NCBI GenBank assembly: GCA_025929805.1
Contig: JAICPP010000091.1
Location: 1 to 11,969 of the forward strand
Reading direction: 5' to 3'
DNA length: 11,969 bases
Source: Gemmatimonadales bacterium
GTDB taxonomy: Bacteria > Gemmatimonadota > Gemmatimonadetes > Gemmatimonadales > GWC2-71-9
A program made the position numbers and the translations under genes. The first letter of the stretch is position 1. Each line of letters opens with the position of its first letter. Of this stretch, positions 7,743 to 11,969 are shown in pieces. Below the pieces are notes generated by a model. That model did not search any database. It was not told the origin of the DNA and was given only the letters and a program-made list of their open reading frames with translations.

Positions 7743-8864
7743 GTGGTCCCCTCGGAGCTGCGCTCCAAGTGGGCAATGAGTTACCGCCGCCCGATCGGCC
7801 TGGCCGGCCTCATCACGCCCTTCAACTTTCCGCTGGCCATCCCCACCTGGAAAATGTTTCCGGCGCTGCTCTGCGGAAATTCCGTGATTATCAAGCCGTC
7901 CGAAGATGTCCCTCACACGGTTCACCTGCTGGTCGAGATCCTGCTCGAAGCCGGCCTGCCGCCGGAAGTGGTTCAGCTGGTTCATGGGCGGGGCGAGACG
8001 GTGGGGAAAGCACTGGTGGAGCACCCCGAGGTGCCGGTGATCTCCTTTACCGGTTCCACCGAGACCGGGGCCATCATCGGCGAGACCTGCGGCCGTATGC
8101 ACAAGCGCCTGTCGCTGGAGATGGGCGGTAAGAATGCGATGATCGTCATGGATGATGCGGATCAGGACCTCGCGCTGGAGGGGGTGCTCTGGGGAGCCTT
8201 CGGAACAACCGGCCAGCGGTGCACCGCAACCAGCCGCCTCATCCTGCACCAGAAGGTGCACGATCGGTTTCTCCAGCGTTTAGCCGATGCGGCAAACGCC
8301 TTGACCCTGGGTGACGGCCGAGAGGAGAAAACCGATGTGGGTCCTCTGATTCACCAGGAGGCTCGGGAGAAGGTCGAGCAGTACATCGAGATCGGCCGGA
8401 AGGAAGGCGCGGAGCTGGTCACCGGAGGGAAGCGACCTTCCGGCCCGTCGTTGGACGCCGGGTGGTTTTTCCAGCCCACCGTCTTTGCCGGAGTAAAACC
8501 GCAAACCCGGCTGGAGCAGGAAGAGATCTTCGGGCCGGTTCTAAGCGTGATTCGAGTCGGCTCGTTCGACGAGGCGGTTCGAGTCAACAACGACGTGCGT
8601 TACGGGCTCTCCAGCTCGATCTACACCGGCAATGTGAATCTTGCGTTCCGCGCCATGCAGGAGCTGGACAACGGGATCACGTATGTCAACGCGCCCACCA
8701 TCGGAGCGGAGGCACACCTCCCGTTCGGTGGCGTGAAGGCAACCGGCAATGGCCACCGGGAGGGAGGCTGTGAAGTTTACCACTTCTACTCGGAGACGAA
8801 GGTGTGCTACGTGGACTACTCCGGGAAGCTCCAGCGGGCACAGATCGATACGTATGATGTGTAG
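7743..8864 (+). CDS. Aldehyde dehydrogenase, catalytic fragment after the in-frame stop
   Basis: This 373-residue frame carries the core of the enzyme. The oxyanion Asn is in TPFNFP (fragment residue 28), the cofactor-site SFTGST motif is at 101-106, the general base Glu126 is in LEMGGK, and the nucleophile Cys160 is in GTTGQRCT. EEIFGPV and the C-terminal GHREGG and VDYSGKLQRAQIDT are typical of this subfamily. GTG at 7743 is the first possible start, nine bases after the stop, with only a weak GGGCAG before it. Reinitiation there is possible, but the product would lack the first 140 residues of the cofactor-binding and oligomerisation region. The substrate is not clear from sequence; the subfamily resembles broad-range semialdehyde dehydrogenases. 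Confidence 0.75.
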   Translation: MVPSELRSKWAMSYRRPIGLAGLITPFNFPLAIPTWKMFPALLCGNSVIIKPSEDVPHTVHLLVEILLEAGLPPEVVQLVHGRGETVGKALVEHPEVPVISFTGSTETGAIIGETCGRMHKRLSLEMGGKNAMIVMDDADQDLALEGVLWGAFGTTGQRCTATSRLILHQKVHDRFLQRLADAANALTLGDGREEKTDVGPLIHQEAREKVEQYIEIGRKEGAELVTGGKRPSGPSLDAGWFFQPTVFAGVKPQTRLEQEEIFGPVLSVIRVGSFDEAVRVNNDVRYGLSSSIYTGNVNLAFRAMQELDNGITYVNAPTIGAEAHLPFGGVKATGNGHREGGCEVYHFYSETKVCYVDYSGKLQRAQIDTYDV

Positions 8865-8872
8865 TGCCAGTT

Positions 8873-9047
8873 ACGAGTCGCGAGTCACGCTACAGTAGGG
8901 TCCTGGTAATGAGAGACTGGCTCTCTCATGGCTTTACTCTCGACTCGGGGACTGGACTGGCGAGTCGCGCTTCGTGACTCGTGACTAGCCATTCCAGTGA
9001 TGGCGATCACCCCCGAGCCCACTGCGGCTCGCGACTGGCGACTCGCC
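8873..9047. repeat. Cluster of degenerate CGYGACT heptamers, both orientations
   Basis: The 232-bp spacer (8865-9096) before the sigma factor gene contains three 14-mers of the form CGYGACT-SRYGACT. One is on the minus strand at 8876-8889 (CGTGACTCGCGACT), and two are on the plus strand at 8973-8986 (CGTGACTCGTGACT) and 9030-9043 (CGCGACTGGCGACT). Between them, 8940-8969 holds more decayed GACT/GAGTC units. The opposite orientations of the first and second copies would allow a long imperfect hairpin. A fourth copy lies before larE at 3432-3445. No protein-coding frame with family features occurs in the spacer. Function is unknown; they could be a dispersed repeat family or binding sites. Confidence 0.6.
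8909..8929 (+). terminator. Perfect 8-bp hairpin 45 bp after the aldehyde dehydrogenase
   Basis: ATGAGAGA (8909-8916), loop CTGGC, then TCTCTCAT (8922-8929) form a perfect stem. It lies between the operon end and the sigma factor gene, where a terminator is expected. The stem is not GC-rich and is followed only by GGCTTTACT, so it is not a classical intrinsic terminator. It could instead protect the mRNA 3' end. Confidence 0.35.
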
Positions 9048-9096
9048 ACCAAAACCTCCATTGCGCCTCACCGAAACAGGGAGTAAGGTTCCCGAC

Positions 9097-9966
9097 ATGC
9101 GTCCTATGCAAGTTGGTTCCGGCAAGCGAGCCCCTACCTTTGACGAAGGCTCGCTTGACCAGTATTTGCGGGAGATCAGCAAGTATCCGCTGATCCCGCA
9201 GGAGGAGGAAGTCAGCCTGGCTCAGCGCATTCGCGTGGGCGATGCGGAGGCGCTGGACAAATTGGTCCGCAGTAATCTGCGATTCGTCGTGTCGGTAGCC
9301 AAGAAGTATCAGAATCAGGGCGTCTCGCTCGCCGACCTCATCAACGAAGGCAACCTCGGCCTCATCCGTGCCGCCCACAAGTTCGACGAGACCAAGGGCA
9401 TCAAGTTCATATCTTACGCAGTGTGGTGGATCCGCCAGGCCATTCTTCAGGCTCTGGCTGAGCAGAGTCGGATCGTCCGGGTACCCCTCAACCGCGCCGG
9501 CACACTGCACCGCATAGGAAAACGCTCGTCGGCGCTGCTTCAGGAGCTCGGCCGGGAGCCGACGCCATCGGAGATCGCCGAGGGGATGGACATCTCGATG
9601 GAAGAGGTACAGAAGACGCTGTCCATTTCCCAGAACCATCTCTCGCTCGACGCCCCACTCACCCCGGGGGAAGACAACAAGCTCCTCGACTATTTGCCCG
9701 ACACCCAGAATCCCGGCCCCGACTCCGAGACCTTCGAGCACGCTCTCACCGAATCCATTGAAGAGGTCCTGTCGACGCTCAAGGAGCGCGAGGCCAAGAT
9801 TCTCCGGCTCTATTTCGGCCTGGACGGGCCGGAGCCCATGACCCTGGAAGAGATTGGAAGCTTGCTGGGGATTACCCGCGAGCGGGTACGGCAGATCAAG
9901 GAGAAGGCGCTGAGCCGGCTGCGGCATGTGAGCCGGGCCCGCGCGCTGGAGAGCTTTCTAGCCTGA
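9097..9966 (+). CDS. rpoD: Primary RNA polymerase sigma factor (RpoD/SigA family, short form)
   Basis: The 289-aa protein is a group 1 or group 2 sigma-70 factor. Region 1.2 starts near residue 18 (SLDQYLREISKYPLI). Region 2 (about 54-124) includes the core-binding NLGLIRAAHKFD and the -10 recognition helix with FISYAVWWIRQAILQAL. Region 3 spans about 130-206, and region 4 (220-280) ends with the -35 binding helix-turn-helix GITRERVRQIKEKAL. Region 1.1 and the non-conserved insert are absent, as in primary sigma factors of Bacteroidota and other FCB-group bacteria, so the short form alone does not make it an alternative factor. The frame is open to 9061, but ATG 9097 has AAGG at 9085-9088 and GGGAG at 9079-9083 upstream. 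A second ATG at 9106 is possible. Only 33 bp separate its stop from the convergent carbonic anhydrase stop, and I see no terminator there. Confidence 0.93.
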   Translation: MRPMQVGSGKRAPTFDEGSLDQYLREISKYPLIPQEEEVSLAQRIRVGDAEALDKLVRSNLRFVVSVAKKYQNQGVSLADLINEGNLGLIRAAHKFDETKGIKFISYAVWWIRQAILQALAEQSRIVRVPLNRAGTLHRIGKRSSALLQELGREPTPSEIAEGMDISMEEVQKTLSISQNHLSLDAPLTPGEDNKLLDYLPDTQNPGPDSETFEHALTESIEEVLSTLKEREAKILRLYFGLDGPEPMTLEEIGSLLGITRERVRQIKEKALSRLRHVSRARALESFLA

Positions 9967-9996
9967 GCTGTCCTGGACCATCAACTTCACAACACC

Positions 9997-10024
9997 TTGT
10001 CATCCTGACTGCAGCCAAGGATCC
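9997..10024. repeat. Possible dispersed-repeat fragment at the carbonic anhydrase 3' end
   Basis: The string TGTCATCCTGACTGCAGCC followed by AAGGATC resembles a short interspersed sequence of the TGTCATCCTGAG...GAAGGATC type that I recall from several GC-rich bacterial genomes. Here it supplies the last codons and stop of the carbonic anhydrase. ATCCT and AGGAT form a 5-bp inverted pair. This is recognition from memory and a single partial match, so it is tentative. Confidence 0.3.
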
Positions 10025-10548
10025 CTCTTCGGCACACCGAGAAATTCTTCGCTTTCGCAGACCACTTCGTTGAGCAGCCCGCTCCGCACATCATAGACGA
10101 AGCCACGGACGATCACGTCTTCTGGAATCAGTGGCGAGGACAGCAAGAAGGCCACGTCTTCGCGAACGCTCTCCTCGAGATTGCGAAAGGGCAGGAAGTC
10201 GATATTACTCGCGTCTACGCCGAGTTCCTCCTTGAGTCTGGCGTGGAGATCGGCATTGGTGAACATAAGACTGCCGCACTCGGTGTGATGGATGACGGCA
10301 ATCTCCCTGGTGCCCAGCAGTCGCTGGGAGATGATCAGCGACCGCAAAGCCTCGCGAGCCCTGCCACCGGCATTGCGGATGATGTGAGCCTCGCCTTCTC
10401 GCAGGCCGAAGGCTCGCGACGGAAGGATGCGGGAATCCATACAGGTGACAATCGCGAGCCTGCGGGCGGGAGGGGTGGGCAGGTCGCCGAGATCGAACGT
10501 TTTCGCGTATTCGATATTGGCCCGCAGCAGCTCATCCATGACCGACAT
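10000..10548 (-). CDS. Beta-class carbonic anhydrase, Rv1284-like
   Basis: The 182-aa protein interconverts carbon dioxide and bicarbonate with a zinc ion. The beta-class ligands and dyad are visible: Cys36, Asp38 and Arg40 in TCMDSR, then His88 and Cys91 in HHTECG. REGEAHIIRNAGG and SLIISQRLLGTREI closely match the short mycobacterial Rv1284 type, as does the end, RGFVYDVRSGLLNEV. After that comes a tail of about 18 residues (through VPKRDPWLQSG) not expected in the family, partly encoded by the possible repeat at 9997-10024. The ATG at 10548 is chosen because GGAGG (10553-10557 on the opposite strand) lies four bases upstream; the next ATG, at 10539, would have 13 bases. The gene is cytoplasmic by lack of a signal peptide. 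It has a promoter and a leader hairpin of its own and is monocistronic in this window. Confidence 0.92.
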   Translation of the reverse strand: MSVMDELLRANIEYAKTFDLGDLPTPPARRLAIVTCMDSRILPSRAFGLREGEAHIIRNAGGRAREALRSLIISQRLLGTREIAVIHHTECGSLMFTNADLHARLKEELGVDASNIDFLPFRNLEESVREDVAFLLSSPLIPEDVIVRGFVYDVRSGLLNEVVCESEEFLGVPKRDPWLQSG

Positions 10549-10552
10549 ATGA

Positions 10553-10557
10553 CCTCC
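10553..10557 (-). promoter_or_regulatory. Ribosome binding site of the carbonic anhydrase
   Basis: GGAGG on the minus strand lies four bases before ATG 10548 and fixes that start. It sits directly after the TTTT of the leader hairpin, so hairpin formation or alternative pairing (for example of the CTTCC in the loop with GGAGG) could affect translation as well as transcription. Confidence 0.65.
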
Positions 10558-10561
10558 GAGT

Positions 10562-10601
10562 AAAAGAGGCCCGGACCAAAGGGGGAAGTGGACCGGGCCT
10601 C
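10562..10601 (-). terminator. Intrinsic-terminator-like hairpin in the carbonic anhydrase leader
   Basis: Read on the minus strand, GAGGCCCGG (10601-10593) pairs perfectly with CCGGGCCTC (10574-10566). A T-T mismatch and two more GC pairs follow inside, closing a 12-base loop, and TTTTA follows the stem. This is a strong intrinsic-terminator shape, but it lies between the gene's promoter and its GGAGG, so it would act as an attenuator or end a small RNA of about 60 nt. Read on the plus strand it has no T-run after the stem, so it does not suit the other direction. Confidence 0.7.
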
Positions 10602-10628
10602 AACTCGCCAGCAAGAACCGTTATTCTC

Positions 10629-10656
10629 ACTATACCCGGTGCCATTTGGCTGTCAA
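10629..10656 (-). promoter_or_regulatory. Near-consensus sigma-70 promoter of the carbonic anhydrase
   Basis: On the minus strand, TTGACA (10656-10651, perfect -35) is followed after 16 bases by TATAGT (10634-10629, 5 of 6 for -10). Transcription would start near 10622 and give a leader of about 73 nt holding the hairpin at 10566-10601. It is the clearest promoter in the window. Confidence 0.75.
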
Positions 10657-10748
10657 GTTTGGCCCGGCGAACGCTTGCTGCGCGCGTCACTCCGGGTAAT
10701 TCTTCGGCGTTCACAACCCTTCACCTGCCGCAACTTACGCCTGAGCCT

Positions 10749-11252
10749 ATGGCCAGCAATGCATCTTTCGACGTATCCACCGGCGCCGACCTGCAGGAGG
10801 TCGACAACGCGGTGAACCAGACCCACAAGGAGATCGCTCAGCGTTACGATTTCAAAGGCACCCACTGTAGCGTCGACTTCGATCGTGCCAAGGCGGAGAT
10901 CCGGCTCAGCGCCGACGACGAGTATCGAATGGACGCGCTGGTAGACGTGCTGAAGACCAAGATGATCAAACGGGGCGTGCCGGTAAGAAACCTGAAGCTG
11001 GGAGAGCTCGAAGCGGCGACCGGTCAAAGCGTGCGGCGCACGCTCGGTCTGACCCAGGGAATTCCGCAGGACACCGCCAAGCGGATCGTAAAGGCGATCA
11101 AGGATCATGGCTTCAAGAAAGTTCAGGCGGCAATTCAGGGCGATGAAGTGAGAGTGACTGCTCCCTCCCGGGACGAGCTTCAGGCCGTCATCGCCTTCCT
11201 TCGAGGGCAGGACTTCGGGGTCGAGCTCAAGTTTGGCAACTACCGGGGCTAG
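10749..11252 (+). CDS. yajQ: YajQ-family nucleotide-binding protein
   Basis: The 167-aa protein matches the YajQ (UPF0234) family throughout. It starts ASFDVSTGADLQEVDNAVNQ, continues with QRYDFKGT near residue 32-38, has KMIKRGVP in the middle, and ends FLRGQDFGVELKFGNYRG (the family's typical C-terminus is LQFTNYR-like). Family length is about 163 aa. Members bind nucleic acid or nucleotides, and one from Xanthomonas binds cyclic di-GMP and acts as a transcription co-regulator; whether this one does is unknown. The frame is open back to 10659, but ATG 10749 gives the conserved N-terminus. It is divergent from the carbonic anhydrase; I see no convincing plus-strand promoter in the spacer. 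The next gene begins about 25 bp downstream, so the two may be co-transcribed. Confidence 0.92.
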   Translation: MASNASFDVSTGADLQEVDNAVNQTHKEIAQRYDFKGTHCSVDFDRAKAEIRLSADDEYRMDALVDVLKTKMIKRGVPVRNLKLGELEAATGQSVRRTLGLTQGIPQDTAKRIVKAIKDHGFKKVQAAIQGDEVRVTAPSRDELQAVIAFLRGQDFGVELKFGNYRG

Positions 11253-11277
11253 GCCACCTACTCTCCCGCAAGGTTGG

Positions 11278-11969
11278 GTGCCGCTCCTGCTCGTCATCCT
11301 GACGAGCTGCGTGTCGGGTTCGGTGCCCTCGGCCCGGACCGCCGACAAGCCCACCCCCGAGCCCCGGCCGCTCGGTCGGGATCCCGAAATCCGGGTGGGC
11401 ATCGTGGTGGATGCCGGCAGCGTGAATGTGGGTAGCACCCACCAGCTCATCGTCACCGAGCCGGATGGTTCCCAGATCACCACCCTGCCTCCAGGAGAAA
11501 CCTGGAGGGTTTCGCCGTTGGGAGAGAAGCTGACGCTGGTCGGGCCCCGGGGCTCGGTCTATCCCCCCGTGGATGCCATGGCACTTGTTTCAGTCGACCC
11601 TTCGGTCCCCCTGCAGGTCAACGGCAAGTCCTATCGGGGAGTGGCCGACCTGCTGCGCGGCCGGGGCGGGGTCACCGTAGTTAACCGGCTTGGGCTCGAG
11701 GCATACCTGCAAGGAGTCGTATCGGCTGAGATGGGCCGGCGTAGCTGGAACGAGCAGCCTGCTCTCGAGGCCCAAGCCGTGGTGTCGCGCACCTTCGCGC
11801 TCCAGAAGGTGGGCCGCTGGAGGAATCGAGGCTTCGACCTCACTGCCGGCGTTGCCGATCAAGTGTATGGGGGTTCTGCGGTGGAAACTCCCGAGGGGCG
11901 GGCCGCAGTAAGCCAGACACGCGGCCAGATCCTCACCTACAACGGGGCACCGATTTGGGCGTTCTTTTA
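11278..11969 (+). CDS. SpoIID/LytB-domain protein, putative lipoprotein, 3'-truncated
   Basis: The frame runs off the right edge after about 230 residues. A hydrophobic start, PLLLVILTSC, ends in a lipobox-like LTSC, so it is probably a secreted lipoprotein. A beta-rich region follows (EIRVGIVVDAG, VNGKSYRG), then the SpoIID domain: GLEAYLQGVVSAEMG with Glu151 in the place of the SpoIID catalytic glutamate, LEAQAVVSRTFAL, and VADQVYGG. SpoIID of Bacillus is a peptidoglycan lytic transglycosylase, and relatives occur in many non-sporulating bacteria, so wall remodelling is the likely role. The start is uncertain. GTG 11278 has AAGG just upstream but gives a very short signal peptide without basic residues. 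TTG 11233, overlapping yajQ, gives a longer one with an Arg. It probably shares a transcript with yajQ. Confidence 0.83.
   Translation, partial: MPLLLVILTSCVSGSVPSARTADKPTPEPRPLGRDPEIRVGIVVDAGSVNVGSTHQLIVTEPDGSQITTLPPGETWRVSPLGEKLTLVGPRGSVYPPVDAMALVSVDPSVPLQVNGKSYRGVADLLRGRGGVTVVNRLGLEAYLQGVVSAEMGRRSWNEQPALEAQAVVSRTFALQKVGRWRNRGFDLTAGVADQVYGGSAVETPEGRAAVSQTRGQILTYNGAPIWAFF

Larger units (their letters stand above)
7323..8864 (+). pseudogene. Aldehyde dehydrogenase gene interrupted by one in-frame TGA
   Basis: Reading straight through gives a complete 513-residue NAD(P)-dependent aldehyde dehydrogenase whose only defect is TGA at codon 137 (7731-7733). The reading frame is the same on both sides, so this is a nonsense codon and not a frameshift. 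The sequence around it reads EGRR-stop-FGQVVPSEL, where family members usually have Leu or Met between RR and FG. The oxyanion-hole Asn (about 168), general base Glu266 and nucleophile Cys300 are all present downstream. Many genes here stop at TGA, so a changed genetic code is not an explanation. The gene starts 6 nt after its neighbour with an AGGA at 7315-7318 and is the last of the operon. It is either a recent pseudogene or a sequencing/assembly error. The otherwise perfect conservation favours a very recent event or an error. Confidence 0.75.

Noticed and set aside
7731..7780. TGA in the aldehyde dehydrogenase as a selenocysteine codon
   Set aside because: The position normally holds Leu or Met away from the active site, and I could not draw a convincing bacterial SECIS hairpin just after the codon.
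7455..8261. Minus-strand open frame of 268 codons opposite the aldehyde dehydrogenase
   Set aside because: It mirrors the conserved dehydrogenase codons; the His/Leu/Gln-rich product has no motif.
9007..9927. Minus-strand open frame of 306 codons opposite the sigma factor gene
   Set aside because: The sigma factor on the plus strand is unmistakable and the antisense product has no recognisable domain.
11287..11306. GTCATCCTGACGAGCTGCG as a second copy of the possible repeat seen at 9997
   Set aside because: It lies in the signal-peptide codons of the SpoIID gene, where LVILTSC is explained by function; the match is short and probably chance.
10653..11483. Minus-strand open frame of 276 codons opposite yajQ and the SpoIID gene
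   Set aside because: It crosses two clearly conserved plus-strand genes and shows no domain of its own.

Overview
This window is GC-rich, gene-dense bacterial DNA. It reads as ordinary chromosome, with no sign of a phage, plasmid or transposon. The short FCB-type primary sigma factor (289 aa, no region 1.1 or long insert), the secreted methyltransferase, the NtrC-type regulator and the overall gene style suggest Gemmatimonadota or a close relative. That placement is an inference from protein style, not a database result.

Left part (1-3299). The window opens inside a hybrid sensor histidine kinase, of which only the end of the ATPase domain and the C-terminal receiver remain. It converges on, and overlaps by 41 bp, a minus-strand set of three genes transcribed from 3299 to 471: an APC-family amino acid permease, an exported SAM-dependent methyltransferase joined to it by an ATGA start/stop overlap, and an ArfB-type peptidyl-tRNA hydrolase used in ribosome rescue.

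Middle part (3466-8864). Six plus-strand genes are packed as one apparent operon. They are larE (sulfur insertase with three conserved cysteines), thpR (RNA 2',3'-cyclic phosphodiesterase), an uncharacterised membrane-anchored protein, an NtrC-type sigma-54 response regulator, a three-helix membrane protein with proline-rich ends, and an NAD(P)-dependent aldehyde dehydrogenase. The first five are joined by TGATG or ATGA overlaps. The aldehyde dehydrogenase is split by a single in-frame TGA at 7731-7733 and looks like a nonsense pseudogene or a sequence error.

Right part (8865-11969). A 232-bp spacer holding a perfect 8-bp hairpin and degenerate CGYGACT heptamers precedes the primary sigma factor gene. 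This converges on a minus-strand beta-carbonic anhydrase of the Rv1284 type. The carbonic anhydrase has an unusually legible 5' region: a near-consensus sigma-70 promoter, then an intrinsic-terminator-like hairpin with TTTT, then a GGAGG ribosome binding site. Divergent from it run yajQ and a SpoIID/LytB-domain lipoprotein candidate that leaves the window at the right edge.

I see no complete undescribed system such as a defence island, CRISPR array or biosynthetic cluster. The observations most worth a second look are the carbonic anhydrase leader, the exported methyltransferase with a Tat-like signal, the heptamer repeats shared by two spacers, and the interrupted aldehyde dehydrogenase.
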